Source: an uncultured Schlesneria sp.
GTDB taxonomy: Bacteria > Planctomycetota > Planctomycetia > Planctomycetales > Planctomycetaceae
Assembly: GCA_903899985.1 (NCBI GenBank)
Contig: CAIULL010000080.1
Location: 1-64,000, forward strand
Direction of reading: 5' to 3'
DNA: 64,000 nucleotides
In this document: one piece after another, positions 25,102 to 34,425 of the stretch
How the letters are laid out: each line of letters opens with the position of its first letter
How positions within the stretch are numbered: the stretch's first letter is position 1
Position numbers and translations under genes: made by a program
Notes under the pieces: model-generated
The model's database searches: none
What the model saw: the letters and a program-made list of their open reading frames with translations, nothing else
What the model was told of the DNA's origin: nothing

Positions 25102-27273
25102 ATGACCACGCCAAAAACCTACAGTGAGCTACTTCAGGAAAACGAGCGATTGCGTTGGCGCCTCGAAGAAGCCGAAGCGATCGTGGAAGCAATTCGTGAG
25201 GGGATTGTCGATGCTGTGGTCATCTCCAATCCCGGTGAAAGTGTTTACACGCTGGAAGGGGCTGACCGCCCGTATCGACTGCTGATCGAAGCCATGCAAC
25301 AGGGCGTTGCGGTGTTAAATCACGATGGCCTGATTCTCTACTGCAATCCCTGCTTCGCCAATCTTTTCGCCTCGTCGAGCCAGACGCTGATTGGAACGTT
25401 GCTGGATAGATTTGTCAGTGAAACGGATTACGCCATTTGGAAAGCGATGTTACGCGATGTTGAGAATTCGCCAACTCCTAAAGAGGTTCAGCTGAACCGG
25501 CAGAACGGAACTCGATTCCCCGCATCGCTCGCCCTGTTTATATTGCCGTTACAACGGGTTTGCTTGCTGGTCACGGATTTGAGTCAGCAAAAGATCTACG
25601 ACGAACTGGTCGTCTCGAAATTGGCACTTCGTGAATCAGAAATTCGTTATCGCAGGCTTTTCGAAACCGCCAAAGACGGAATCCTGATCCTCGATACGGA
25701 AACGGGAAGAATCACGGATGCGAACCCTTATATGAGCGAACTATTGGGGTATTCGAAAGAACACTTTGCCGGCAAGGAGCTCTGGGAAATAGGCTTGTTC
25801 AGTGACCGGTCGGCCAACGAGGAAGCGGTTCGCGAGCTGCAGGAGCAAGGCTACATTCGTTTCGAGCACTTGCCGCTGGAAACAAATCTGGGTGCACGAG
25901 TTGAAGTCGAAATTGTCGCTAACTCGTATAAAGAAGACGACCACAGCGTCATCCAGTGCAATATCCGGGATATCACGGAACGCAGCCGACTGGAAGCCGA
26001 GCGTAACCGACTGGAGAAGCGGATGCAGGAACAGTCTGCGTCGCTCGAGGATCTGCACCGCCGCAAGGACGAATTTCTGGCGATGCTCAGCCACGAACTT
26101 CGTAACCCTCTCTCTCCGATCACGAGTGCTCTGCAACTGCTGGGGCTGCAAAAGAATGAAGACCGGCTGCAACATCAGGCTCGCACAATCATCGAACGTC
26201 AAGTGGGTCAATTGACCAGACTGATCGATGACTTGCTGGAAGTCTCTCGAATTACGACCGGCAAAATCCACTTGAAACAGGAGCCGATTTTGCTGAACAG
26301 TGTCGTGCAAAACGCGATCGAAACAGCTCGACCCCTGATTGACCGGCACAATCACAGTCTCATGGTGTCGATTTCACAAAAGCCAATAAGACTTTTTGCC
26401 GACGCCGCGCGACTCGAACAAGTTGTCGTGAACTTGCTGACGAACGCCGCAAAGTTTACTCATGACGGGGGCCAGATTCATGTCGTCGTGACGATCGAGG
26501 TTCAGACAGAGACTGGCGAGTGGGTAGAGGCCCGCAGTGATCCATCAGACTCTTTTTCTTCAATCGCGCGTCCGACGTTCCCCGTCAGGACGTTCGCCGT
26601 GATACGCGTCCGCGACACGGGCATAGGGATCTCACCAGACCTGCTGCTTCATGTCTTCGACCTGTTTACGCAGGCAGAGCGCTCGCTTGCTCGATCACAA
26701 GGTGGATTAGGAATTGGACTGGCCCTTGTTCAGCGAATTGTCGAAATGCACAAAGGGGAAGTCCAAGCGCATAGCGTGCCGGGCCAGGGGAGTGAATTTA
26801 TCGTACGACTTCCATTAATGGTACAGCAGGAAACACAACACCCGGAATCGAAAGCGGTCGGTTCGAAATCCAACGGGCCACGCCTGAGAATCCTTGTCGT
26901 GGACGACAATGCCGACGCCGCACAGATGTTGGGGATGGTGCTGCTCGCATCGGGACACGACGTGTTAACGGTTCATGATGGTCCATCAACATTAGATGCG
27001 TCACTCGACTTTCATCCGAATGTTGTTCTGCTGGATATCGGATTGCCAGAAATGGACGGTTATGAAGTCGCCACAAGGCTGCGTCAACAGGCAATTTTTA
27101 AAGACATCGTTCTGGTGGCAATGACCGGATATGGACAGGATTCCGACCGAAAAAGATCGCACGATTCGGGCTTCGATCACCACCTGGTCAAGCCGCCCGA
27201 CTTCGAAAAATTGAACCTCATTCTCGCTGCCGCGTCCGAAACGTTACAGTCCACGGACTCGCAAAAGGAGTAG
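25102..27273 (+). CDS. PAS-containing hybrid histidine kinase
   Basis: 723 residues, soluble. A short coiled start is followed by PAS-like domains at about 50-165 and about 185-300 (second with GRITDANPYMSELLGYSKE). The HisKA helix carries the H-box DEFLAMLSHELRNPLSP (His about 330); HATPase motifs follow: N-box EQVVVNLLTNAAKF, G1 RVRDTGIGIS and G2 GGLGIGLALVQRIVEMHKGE. A receiver domain at about 597-712 has ILVVDDN, the phosphoacceptor in VVLLDIGLPEMDGYE (Asp about 644), MTGYGQ and VKPPD. Thus it can autophosphorylate and pass the phosphate to its own receiver. Its place behind kaiC-kaiB-kaiB makes it the likely output partner, in the role SasA plays in cyanobacteria, though it lacks a KaiB-like sensor. 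Confidence 0.95.
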   Translation: MTTPKTYSELLQENERLRWRLEEAEAIVEAIREGIVDAVVISNPGESVYTLEGADRPYRLLIEAMQQGVAVLNHDGLILYCNPCFANLFASSSQTLIGTLLDRFVSETDYAIWKAMLRDVENSPTPKEVQLNRQNGTRFPASLALFILPLQRVCLLVTDLSQQKIYDELVVSKLALRESEIRYRRLFETAKDGILILDTETGRITDANPYMSELLGYSKEHFAGKELWEIGLFSDRSANEEAVRELQEQGYIRFEHLPLETNLGARVEVEIVANSYKEDDHSVIQCNIRDITERSRLEAERNRLEKRMQEQSASLEDLHRRKDEFLAMLSHELRNPLSPITSALQLLGLQKNEDRLQHQARTIIERQVGQLTRLIDDLLEVSRITTGKIHLKQEPILLNSVVQNAIETARPLIDRHNHSLMVSISQKPIRLFADAARLEQVVVNLLTNAAKFTHDGGQIHVVVTIEVQTETGEWVEARSDPSDSFSSIARPTFPVRTFAVIRVRDTGIGISPDLLLHVFDLFTQAERSLARSQGGLGIGLALVQRIVEMHKGEVQAHSVPGQGSEFIVRLPLMVQQETQHPESKAVGSKSNGPRLRILVVDDNADAAQMLGMVLLASGHDVLTVHDGPSTLDASLDFHPNVVLLDIGLPEMDGYEVATRLRQQAIFKDIVLVAMTGYGQDSDRKRSHDSGFDHHLVKPPDFEKLNLILAAASETLQSTDSQKE

Positions 27274-27277
27274 GCCC

Positions 27278-28117
27278 ATGACGAAGACCGAAAAGTCGCT
27301 TCGATTTCTGATTGTGGACGATATTCGCAATGGTGCCGATGTCTTGAGGATGTTCGTTGAATCCCTCGGATATCAAATTCACGTCACCTGCAGCGAAACT
27401 CAGTCTCTTGCCGAGGCAGCGGTCTTTCGAGCAGATCGTTTGCTGGTCGATCGGGTGATGCCAGTCGTAAATGGTGGTCGTCTCGCTAAACGTTTTCGTG
27501 AAAGCCCCGGATTCGCTCATACGAAACGGATTGCTGTCAATGGCCACAAGGCCAGTGAACATGCCGCTCGGACCATGAAGGCCGAGGCCGATTCCTTGAT
27601 CGTTAAGCCGGTCGCTTTGGCAGCAATCAAAGTGATTCTGGCAAGCGTCGTCGTCGCCGAAACAATTCGACCCGCAGCTCTTCCGATTCAGCTCGAGAAA
27701 TCTAATGACGAGCGATGTCTCTCGATCGACGAAGCACGACGGATTCGAGCAGAACGCAAATCGAAAACATTAACTCGTACCGAATGCCCATCGGTTATCG
27801 GCCAGTGCTTCATGCGGTTTCAACAAGACTCAATGGGCTCGAAGTCTGAGCAGATTGATGCCTTCTTCATCACAGACCAACTGATAGTGCAGGCATTCGG
27901 AAATCTGATTCAAGTCGAGCGACAACCGGGTACATCCTCGGTTCCGGCCAAAGTCAATGATCTGGTCAAAGAGGTCATAACTGAATTACTGGAATTGCCA
28001 CGCACGATGTTAGAATTGCTGATCGCCGAAGTCACAGAAGTCAAAGCGATCAGCATGGACCATGACATCAGTACTGTGACGGGCGAAGATGTTGTCCTGT
28101 TCTCCCTCGCCGGGTGA
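27278..28117 (+). CDS. Degenerate receiver domain fused to a DUF2294-like domain
   Basis: 279 residues. It starts 5 bases after the kinase stop, with the ribosome site AAGGAG inside the kinase gene end. Residues 1-125 form a receiver: acidic pair IVDD (14-15), phosphoacceptor RLLVDRVMP (Asp 58) and VKPV (Lys 110), but the switch Thr/Ser position is Asn (IAVNG, Asn 88). A charged linker leads to about 165-279, which resembles DUF2294: IGQCFMRFQQDSMG, then DQLIVQAFGNLIQVE, then MLELLIAEVTEV and ISTVTGEDVVLFSL. DUF2294 has no settled role. The fusion, as the output end of a Kai/histidine kinase locus, is not one I recognise. Confidence 0.75.
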   Translation: MTKTEKSLRFLIVDDIRNGADVLRMFVESLGYQIHVTCSETQSLAEAAVFRADRLLVDRVMPVVNGGRLAKRFRESPGFAHTKRIAVNGHKASEHAARTMKAEADSLIVKPVALAAIKVILASVVVAETIRPAALPIQLEKSNDERCLSIDEARRIRAERKSKTLTRTECPSVIGQCFMRFQQDSMGSKSEQIDAFFITDQLIVQAFGNLIQVERQPGTSSVPAKVNDLVKEVITELLELPRTMLELLIAEVTEVKAISMDHDISTVTGEDVVLFSLAG

Positions 28118-28178
28118 ACGTTTTGAGTGACGGATTGATTCGGCATCTTTTGTTCAAAGTCAAAGGAAAACCAACACG

Positions 28179-30647
28179 ATGACGACACTGTCACCAGATC
28201 TGCTTCGCAAGATTGATGCCTATTGGCGAGCCGCGAATTATCTTTCGGTCGGACAAATTTATCTTTACGACAACCCGCTGTTAAAACGGCCCCTGGCGCT
28301 CGCCGATGTGAAACGGATGTTGCTCGGACATTGGGGGACAACACCCGGACAAAACTTCATCTATGCCCATTTGAATCGGGTTATCAAACAATATGACCTC
28401 GATATGATTTACGTCTCGGGTCCAGGACATGGTGGTCCGGCTGTCGTCGCCAATACGTATCTTGAGGGAACTTACAGCGAGATCTATCCCAACGTCAGCC
28501 AGGATGAAGCAGGACTACGTAAACTGTTTCTTCAGTTCTCGTTTCCCGGCGGCATTCCCAGCCATGCATCACCCGAATGTCCTGGGTCGATTCACGAAGG
28601 GGGCGAGCTGGGCTATTCACTCAGTCATTCCTTCGGGGCCGTGTTCGATAACCCCGATCTGATCGTCGCATGTGTCGTCGGCGACGGTGAAGCAGAAACA
28701 GGGCCATTGGCGACTGCCTGGCATTCCAACAAGTTTCTCGATCCTGCTACGGATGGTGCGGTCCTGCCGATTCTGCACCTCAACGGGTACAAGATTGCCA
28801 ACCCGACTTTGCTCGCCCGGATTACGCGAGAAGAATTGGAGCAGTTGCTCCGTGGCTACGGATGGACGCCCTATTTCGTGGAAGGTCACGAGCCAGATCT
28901 CATGCATGAGGCAATGGCCGAGACTCTGGACAAAGTTGTGCAGCAGATTCAATCGATTCAGCGCGAAGCGCGAGAATCGAAGGATGAAGTCAGAAGGATG
29001 AAGGATGAAAAAGGGACAGCAGAAGTTTCTGATTCCTCCTTCAGTCTTCCTACTTCATCCTTTCCTCGTCCTCGCTGGCCAATGATCGTGTTGAATTCAC
29101 CCAAAGGCTGGACCGGGCCCAAGATCGTTGATGGTCGCCAGATCGAAGGAACATTTCGATCGCATCAGGTTCCCATCTCAGCCCCTGCCAGCCATCCCGG
29201 ACACCTCGAATTGCTGGAAGAGTGGCTGCGAAGTTACCGGCCAGAAGAACTGTTCGATGACCAGGGCCGTTTGAATCAGGAGCTCGCCGAACTCGCTCCT
29301 GCGGGCCAGCGGCGCATGGGTTCGAATCCTCATGCCAACGGCGGCATCCTGTTGCGCGACCTGCGCATGCCCGATTTTCGTGATTACGCGGTCGAAGTCG
29401 CCACGCCCGGCATTCCCGGCATTGGCGATACACATGTCCTTGGCCGGTTTTTGCGAGACGTCACAAGGCTGAACGAACCTCAGCGGAATTTCCGAGTGTT
29501 CGGTCCGGACGAGACACTTTCTAATGGTCTGGAAGCTCTGTTTGAAGTCACAGAGCGTCAATGGGGCGCTGCGACCAGATCGAATGACGAGTTCCTCGCA
29601 CCGGAAGGTCGTGTGATGGAAATGCTCAGCGAACACCAATGCGAGGGCTGGCTGGAAGGTTACCTCCTGACCGGTCGGCATGGATTGTTCAATTGCTATG
29701 AAGCATTCATCCATATCGTCGATTCGATGTTCAATCAGCATGCCAAGTGGTTGAAGGTTTCGGCACAGTTGCCATGGCGACGGAAGATCGCGTCATTGAA
29801 CTACCTGCTTTCCTCCCACGTCTGGCGTCAGGACCACAATGGTTTTACGCACCAGGACCCCGGATTCATCGATCTGGTCGTGAATAAGAAAGCCGAAATC
29901 GTCCGGGTCTACCTGCCACCGGATGCAAATTGCCTTTTATCCGTAATGGACCACTGTCTGCGCAGTCGTCATTACATCAACGTTGTGATCGCGGGGAAGC
30001 ACCCATCACCTCAATGGTTAACGATGGAAGCGGCCGTGAAGCATTGCATTCAGGGGATCGGAGTCTGGCAGTGGGCCAGCAATGATCAGGGTGTAACACC
30101 TGACGTCGTGATGGCCTGCTGCGGGGATGTTCCGACGCTCGAAACCCTCGCCGCAGTCTCGATCATGCGCGAGCACTTGCCGCATCTCAGAATCCGCGTG
30201 GTCAATGTTGTCGACCTGATGAAACTGCAACCACAGTCAGAACATCCCCACGGCCTCAGCGATCGTGACTTTGACGACCTGTTCACGAAAGACAGGCCCG
30301 TGATTTTTGCCTTCCATGCGTATCCGTGGTTGATTCACAGACTGACCTACCGCAGAACCAACCACAACAACATCCACGTCCGAGGCTACAAGGAAGAGGG
30401 AACCATCACCACGGCCTTTGATATGACCGTGCTGAATAACCTGGACCGATTTCATCTGGTTATCGACACGATCGACCGACTTCCGCAGACGGGTGCCAAG
30501 GGGATCTATCTGAAAGCACTACTTAAAGAAAAGTTGCTCGAACATAAGCAATACATCGACAAATACGGCGAGGACATGCCAGAGATCCGGAACTGGAAAT
30601 GGACGCCCCCACAATCGCAATCAACACCCGTCCCAGATCTCTTTTGA
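28179..30647 (+). CDS. xfp: Phosphoketolase (xylulose-5-P / fructose-6-P)
   Basis: 822 residues, ATG with AAGGA upstream. TPP-dependent enzyme splitting xylulose-5-P or fructose-6-P with phosphate to acetyl-P. Motifs: [55 protein letters not shown] (TPP/Mg site), [18 protein letters not shown], and the C-terminal PP/PYR halves with GFTHQDPGF and [10 protein letters not shown]. An insertion of about 28 residues (rich in Lys, Glu, Ser) lies just before RPRWPM; its DNA is an imperfect inverted repeat (separate entry). It is next to the Kai/kinase operon. A conserved kaiBC-phosphoketolase association would tie central carbon flux and acetyl-P to this signalling module. Confidence 0.97.
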   Translation: MTTLSPDLLRKIDAYWRAANYLSVGQIYLYDNPLLKRPLALADVKRMLLGHWGTTPGQNFIYAHLNRVIKQYDLDMIYVSGPGHGGPAVVANTYLEGTYSEIYPNVSQDEAGLRKLFLQFSFPGGIPSHASPECPGSIHEGGELGYSLSHSFGAVFDNPDLIVACVVGDGEAETGPLATAWHSNKFLDPATDGAVLPILHLNGYKIANPTLLARITREELEQLLRGYGWTPYFVEGHEPDLMHEAMAETLDKVVQQIQSIQREARESKDEVRRMKDEKGTAEVSDSSFSLPTSSFPRPRWPMIVLNSPKGWTGPKIVDGRQIEGTFRSHQVPISAPASHPGHLELLEEWLRSYRPEELFDDQGRLNQELAELAPAGQRRMGSNPHANGGILLRDLRMPDFRDYAVEVATPGIPGIGDTHVLGRFLRDVTRLNEPQRNFRVFGPDETLSNGLEALFEVTERQWGAATRSNDEFLAPEGRVMEMLSEHQCEGWLEGYLLTGRHGLFNCYEAFIHIVDSMFNQHAKWLKVSAQLPWRRKIASLNYLLSSHVWRQDHNGFTHQDPGFIDLVVNKKAEIVRVYLPPDANCLLSVMDHCLRSRHYINVVIAGKHPSPQWLTMEAAVKHCIQGIGVWQWASNDQGVTPDVVMACCGDVPTLETLAAVSIMREHLPHLRIRVVNVVDLMKLQPQSEHPHGLSDRDFDDLFTKDRPVIFAFHAYPWLIHRLTYRRTNHNNIHVRGYKEEGTITTAFDMTVLNNLDRFHLVIDTIDRLPQTGAKGIYLKALLKEKLLEHKQYIDKYGEDMPEIRNWKWTPPQSQSTPVPDLF
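28979..29063. repeat. Palindromic element inserted in frame in xfp
   Basis: Arm 28979-29008 (starts GAAGGATGAAGTCAGAAGG) and arm 29034-29063 (starts TCCTCCTTCAGTCTTCC) are imperfect inverted repeats of about 30 bases around a 25-base loop. The repeat keeps the reading frame open, adding about 28 residues to a site where phosphoketolases normally have a short loop. It resembles protein-embedded palindromic elements. Confidence 0.6.
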
Positions 30648-30657
30648 CAGGAACCCC

Positions 30658-30861
30658 GTGACCCACACCAAACATCATCCCGATCACGAACAACAGCAAA
30701 AAGGGAATGAGCCTTACTGGAAGCGAGCCCACCATGACTGGAAATTCTGGGTCGCGTTATCCCTGATGCTGACTTCGATGCTGATCTACATCGTGACCCT
30801 GGACGAGTCCGTTCAGCCAGAAACGAAAAACTCCCAGCAAGTTAAACAGCCACTTCCTTGA
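30658..30861 (+). CDS. Small single-helix membrane protein
   Basis: 67 residues, GTG start at 30658, 10 bases after phosphoketolase stop with AGGAAC upstream. A His/Gln/Lys-rich head of about 28 residues (THTKHHPDHEQQQ) is followed by WKFWVALSLMLTSMLIYIVTL, a single membrane helix, and a polar tail. No family is recognised. Same-strand adjacency with phosphoketolase and clean topology make it likely real and cotranscribed. Confidence 0.65.
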   Translation: MTHTKHHPDHEQQQKGNEPYWKRAHHDWKFWVALSLMLTSMLIYIVTLDESVQPETKNSQQVKQPLP

Positions 30862-31176
30862 AACACGCAGTTTTTTACTCGGTGTTGAAAACAATTGTAT
30901 TTCCAACCATCAATCGGGTGTCTCATTCGGCCGGCACTCAGGTTTCGGTAGAATCTTGGGATTATCAGCGTGCCGAGTTGTCGAACCAGGTTGAGATACT
31001 CGTCTCGAAGAAGTCGACGTTACAAACGTGAATTGGGCGAACAAAGTGACGTTCTGGCGAGCGGCGGCCCACAACGCGAGATTCCGTTAACCCGAATCGG
31101 AAAATAATTCGCTTATCGGAAAGTCTTGACCGATTGGTACAGACTCGATAAAATTCTCGACACGGAGAAATTGAGG
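30862..31176. other. Intergenic region, no gene seen
   Basis: About 315 bases before the TetR gene. No RNA gene or open frame with family resemblance is seen on either strand. Confidence 0.4.
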
Positions 31177-31758
31177 ATGCCTTGGGAAAAGCAGTTTGAC
31201 CAGAATCATGCGCTCGAACTCGCAATGGAGGCGTTCTGGTCGGGGGGATACGAAGGGACGTCGATGACCGAACTTCTGGATTCGATGGGAATTCAGAAGG
31301 GAAGTTTCTACGCCACTTACGGCAGCAAGCATCAGGTGCTTATTGATGCACTTGAAAACTACGTAAGCGATCGATTTAGCAGATTCGAGGCACTCCTCGA
31401 TGAACCCTCGCCCCGAACCGCCTTAGAAAAACATCTGCGAATGATCGCTGCCGACGCGTGCGGGAGCGGTCGCGACCTTGGTTGTTTTGTTGTGAATATG
31501 GCGATTGAACAATCCCCTAAAGATGATGTGATCCGGTCTTTTGTCCTGAAGACGTTTGAGCGACATGAAGGGCTTTATCGAAGACTTCTCGAATCCGCAA
31601 AATCGAAGGGGGAAGTTGCCGCAGCTCTCGATCCTCGGTCGGTTGCCCGCGGACTTTTGTCACTCGTGATCGGAATGCGCGTCCTGGCTCGAGCAGGTGT
31701 TAAGCCGGGAATGATCGAATCAATACGAGACCAGGCGCTGAAAATGTTGAACGATTGA
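31177..31758 (+). CDS. TetR-family transcriptional repressor
   Basis: 193 residues, ATG 31177 with GGAG 9 bases upstream. The helix-turn-helix is clear: ALELAMEAFWSGGYEGTSMTELLDSMGIQKGSFYATYGSKHQVL. The ligand-binding half (about 55-193) is all helical with CFVVNMAIEQSP and a MRVLARAGVKP stretch, as in the AcrR/NemR-like subgroup. It is the first gene of a same-strand set with SDR and peroxiredoxin; a perfect inverted repeat lies directly after it, which fits autorepression and repression of the SDR gene by a small reactive compound. Confidence 0.92.
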   Translation: MPWEKQFDQNHALELAMEAFWSGGYEGTSMTELLDSMGIQKGSFYATYGSKHQVLIDALENYVSDRFSRFEALLDEPSPRTALEKHLRMIAADACGSGRDLGCFVVNMAIEQSPKDDVIRSFVLKTFERHEGLYRRLLESAKSKGEVAAALDPRSVARGLLSLVIGMRVLARAGVKPGMIESIRDQALKMLND

Positions 31759-31791
31759 TGAAAACGACGCAAAGTGATTTTTCACAGTGAG

Positions 31792-31811
31792 TTTGTACTG
31801 TTCGGTACAAA
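31792..31811. promoter_or_regulatory. Putative TetR operator
   Basis: TTTGTAC-TGTTCG-GTACAAA, a perfect 7-bp inverted repeat with a 6-base spacer, lies between the TetR gene and the SDR start (34 bases before GTG 31846). Size and symmetry match TetR-family operators. Binding is inferred. Confidence 0.6.
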
Positions 31812-31845
31812 TAGATGGACGTCCCAAACACTTAAGGAGCAGATC

Positions 31846-32571
31846 GTGACGAAATCGGATGTGATTGTTTTGATTACTGGAGCGAATCGTGGTATCGGGC
31901 ACGCTTTCGTTGAAGCTTACCTTGCGCACGGAGCCAAAAAGATTTATGCGGCTGCGAGACGGCGAGCTGATCTGGATAAAGTCGTGGCTCTTGATCCCAC
32001 GCGAGTCCACCCGGTTGTTCTAGACGTGACAAAACCGGAAGAAATCAAAGCGGTGGCAACGACCGTTTCGGATATCAATGTCCTGATCAATAACGCCGGT
32101 GCACTGAGCTTCGGCGGACTCTCGGATATCTCGGACGAAAGCCTCCGCCGCGACATGGAGGTCAACTACTTCGGTTTGATTCACGTGACTCAGGCGATGG
32201 CTCCGTTGATCGAAAGAAACGGCGGTGGCGCAATTGCCAATCTTTTGAGCGTGGTCTCGCTGGCGAGCATGCCGGGCATCGGGGCCTACAATGCCTCGAA
32301 GGCAGCGGCATGGTCGGCAACGCAGTCGTTTCGCGTTGACCTTGCGAAAAAAGGAATCCGTGTGTTTGGAGTCTTTCCAGGGCCGATCGATACGGACATG
32401 GCAAAAGATTTACCCATGGACAAGACCCCGCCTCTTCACGTCGCCAACGAAGTCATTGCCGGAATTGAAGCCGGCGCCGAAGACATTTTCCCCGACCCAA
32501 TGTCAAAACAAGTTTATGCCGCCTGGTCCAAAGATCATAAAGCGGTCGAAAAACAGTTTGGAAGCATGTAA
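31846..32571 (+). CDS. Short-chain dehydrogenase/reductase
   Basis: 241 residues. NAD(P)-dependent oxidoreductase with Rossmann fold: TGANRGIG (cofactor binding), NNAG, Ser in SVVSLASMP, and the catalytic YNASK. GTG 31846 is chosen since AAGGAG lies 6 bases upstream and the family N-terminus begins here; an upstream ATG-type extension (from 31774) would read through the TetR operator. It follows TetR and precedes a peroxiredoxin. This suggests control of a reactive aldehyde or quinone, but the substrate is unknown. Confidence 0.92.
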   Translation: MTKSDVIVLITGANRGIGHAFVEAYLAHGAKKIYAAARRRADLDKVVALDPTRVHPVVLDVTKPEEIKAVATTVSDINVLINNAGALSFGGLSDISDESLRRDMEVNYFGLIHVTQAMAPLIERNGGGAIANLLSVVSLASMPGIGAYNASKAAAWSATQSFRVDLAKKGIRVFGVFPGPIDTDMAKDLPMDKTPPLHVANEVIAGIEAGAEDIFPDPMSKQVYAAWSKDHKAVEKQFGSM

Positions 32572-32653
32572 CCAAACCCTGGCTCAGCGCATCACATGCG
32601 TACGGTACATCGCCGTTTGATTTCCTGCGTCAATAAAAAAGAGGGAGTATTTT

Positions 32654-33394
32654 ATGAAACGACGATTAATTTCCTGGGTTTTGTTGAGCGTGTTCGCGTC
32701 CGGGCTGTCGGTCACGGAACTCTTCAGTGCCGAGACGTCGACGCGTCAGGTTGAAGCCGAGCTCAAAGCGATGTCAGACGGCGTTGCGGAGAAGGCCCCC
32801 GAAGCTGCAAAGATCTTCTCTGACGGGATTGTCGCAGTGGCGGAATCGGGAATCGTTGAACGCGCTCTTAAAGTCGGCGATAAAGTTCCAATGTTCGAAC
32901 TGCCAGATGCCTCAGGCAAAATTGTGAAGCTCAATGAACTTCTCATAAAAGGACCTGTCGTCCTCACTTGGTACCGTGGAGGCTGGTGCCCCTACTGCAA
33001 TATCGGACTCAAGGGACTATTAAAAGAACAAAAACAAATTGAGCAACTGGGCGGGACGATCATTGCGATCTCTCCAGAAACGCCTGATAGTTTGAACGAC
33101 ACAGTTAAGACGAATGCGATTTCATTTATTGCCCTGTCTGACAAGCGAAATGCGACAGCCCGCAAATTCAAGATCGCGTATGAAGTCCCCGAGAAATCGC
33201 TCACCATGATGAAGGCATTCAAAGTCGATCTCGAGAAGCGGAACGGAGACGACTCTGGCGAACTCCCGCTGAGCGCAACTTACATTATCGATCAGAGTGG
33301 TACGATTCGATGGTCGTTTGTTGATGCCGACTACCGAAAACGCGCCGAACCATCGGACATCGTCGCCGCATTGAAGAAACTTAAGACCAAATAA
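32654..33394 (+). CDS. Exported peroxiredoxin (AhpC/TSA family)
   Basis: 246 residues. An N-terminal signal sequence (MKRRLISWVLLSVFASGLS) is followed by a helical stretch and a thioredoxin-fold core: KVPMFELPDASGK, TWYRGGWCPYCNIGLKGL (peroxidatic Cys in WCPYC) and a C-terminal TYIIDQSGTIRWSFVDADYRKR. Peroxiredoxins reduce hydroperoxides. The WCPYC pattern, with two cysteines three apart, is that of the PrxQ/AhpC-TSA group that reduces by internal disulfide. GGAG lies before ATG. It is followed by a clear terminator. Probably periplasmic. Confidence 0.9.
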   Translation: MKRRLISWVLLSVFASGLSVTELFSAETSTRQVEAELKAMSDGVAEKAPEAAKIFSDGIVAVAESGIVERALKVGDKVPMFELPDASGKIVKLNELLIKGPVVLTWYRGGWCPYCNIGLKGLLKEQKQIEQLGGTIIAISPETPDSLNDTVKTNAISFIALSDKRNATARKFKIAYEVPEKSLTMMKAFKVDLEKRNGDDSGELPLSATYIIDQSGTIRWSFVDADYRKRAEPSDIVAALKKLKTK

Positions 33395-33425
33395 GTCGCA
33401 AAACGATGATGATGATTCCAGTGCA

Positions 33426-33459
33426 ATCTCCAGAGGCCATGACTCTGGAGATTTTTTTT
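33426..33459 (+). terminator. Intrinsic terminator after peroxiredoxin
   Basis: Perfect 10-bp stem ATCTCCAGAG (33426-33435) / CTCTGGAGAT (33443-33452) followed by eight T (33452-33459). It ends the TetR-SDR-peroxiredoxin transcription unit. Confidence 0.9.
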
Positions 33460-33535
33460 GGCAGGGGGATGAAGTAACTGTGTTCCTTTTGCAATTTGGT
33501 GACAACTCGTCCACGCCGAGGTTTGGTTCCATTAA

Positions 33536-34015
33536 TTATTGAATCCGTTTGAAGAAGATCACTTTTGCCTCTCCGATGCCATAAAAGTCGGGGACGCGTC
33601 CGCACTCAGCGTATCCGCGTTTGATGTAGAATTGCCGGACTGAGTCGAATGGCGTCAGCGAACTGGTTTCGATCAGCAACAGTCGACCGCCAGATGACTG
33701 CACGACTTCCTCAACGAACTTCAGCAGTCCGTCACCGATTCCTTGCCGCTGGCTATCAGCGGCAACACCAATCCACCAAAGATCCCATACGCCGTCGGCA
33801 TGTTCCGTCGGCGCGAAATAGACCCACCCCTTGGCCGGGCTTGTCGCAGTACTCGCCCAGACATGCGCCTGGTGGCCATCACCCAGGCGACCTGCGTGAA
33901 GTTCCTCCAGAACTCCTCCCAGCAATGCTTCGGCTTCATCTGGCGCGAAGATTCCCGTTGATTCAGCAAGTGATATAAGTGCAGCAGTTTCCGTTGGAGA
34001 TGCGGATCGAAACAA
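33536..34015 (-). CDS. GNAT-family N-acetyltransferase
   Basis: 159 residues. GNAT fold: VYFAPTEHADGVWDLWWIGVAADSQRQGIGDGLLKF contains the acetyl-CoA pyrophosphate loop (QRQGIG), and the end has a FYIKRGYAECGRVPDFY motif. TTG 34015 is used, with AAGGA some 8 bases upstream on the minus strand. The substrate is unknown. It is convergent with the peroxiredoxin gene, with the terminator between them. Confidence 0.85.
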   Translation of the reverse strand: MFRSASPTETAALISLAESTGIFAPDEAEALLGGVLEELHAGRLGDGHQAHVWASTATSPAKGWVYFAPTEHADGVWDLWWIGVAADSQRQGIGDGLLKFVEEVVQSSGGRLLLIETSSLTPFDSVRQFYIKRGYAECGRVPDFYGIGEAKVIFFKRIQ

Positions 34016-34425
34016 GAGGAATTCCTTAAATTTAAGTCGCTTCCGAAACGTTTCGCACTGATTTGTTAATCCTCGAAGCGCATTCGATGCCGCAAGGACA
34101 ACTTAGGATACATGGTCGCGCCCATGTTTCAGCGACCTGGCAAATTATTGGCGACTTCACGCCACCGATCTTTCGTTGTCGACAGACACACCGTGAGTGG
34201 CCACTGAAGTCTAATCGTTCAGCTCGCATCGCCAAAACGAATGAAATCAAGATTGCTTAATCAACGAGAATTTCCGCCGACAGCCAAATTCGCCAGCCAT
34301 CTTGCAGCTTCTGGGAAAGGATTAGAAGGATGACTAATGCGTGAGTCGCAATTGCAGGAAGCGCGGAACACGTCGCCGCGACTTTGCTAATGGTTTCGTA
34401 ATACTCCGCAAAAAGAACTCCTCTG
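34016..34425. other. Intergenic region, no gene seen
   Basis: About 410 bases between the GNAT start and the MarR-like fragment. Short frames occur on both strands but show no family resemblance and no ribosome site. Promoters for the GNAT gene should lie near its left end. Confidence 0.4.

Noticed and set aside
29314-29328. GGGTTCGAATCCTC, a tRNA T-arm-like string
   Set aside because: It lies inside phosphoketolase codons and no acceptor, D-arm or anticodon fold is near.
34063-34260. 65-codon plus-strand frame upstream of the MarR-like fragment
   Set aside because: No motif or ribosome site; composition unlike real genes nearby.
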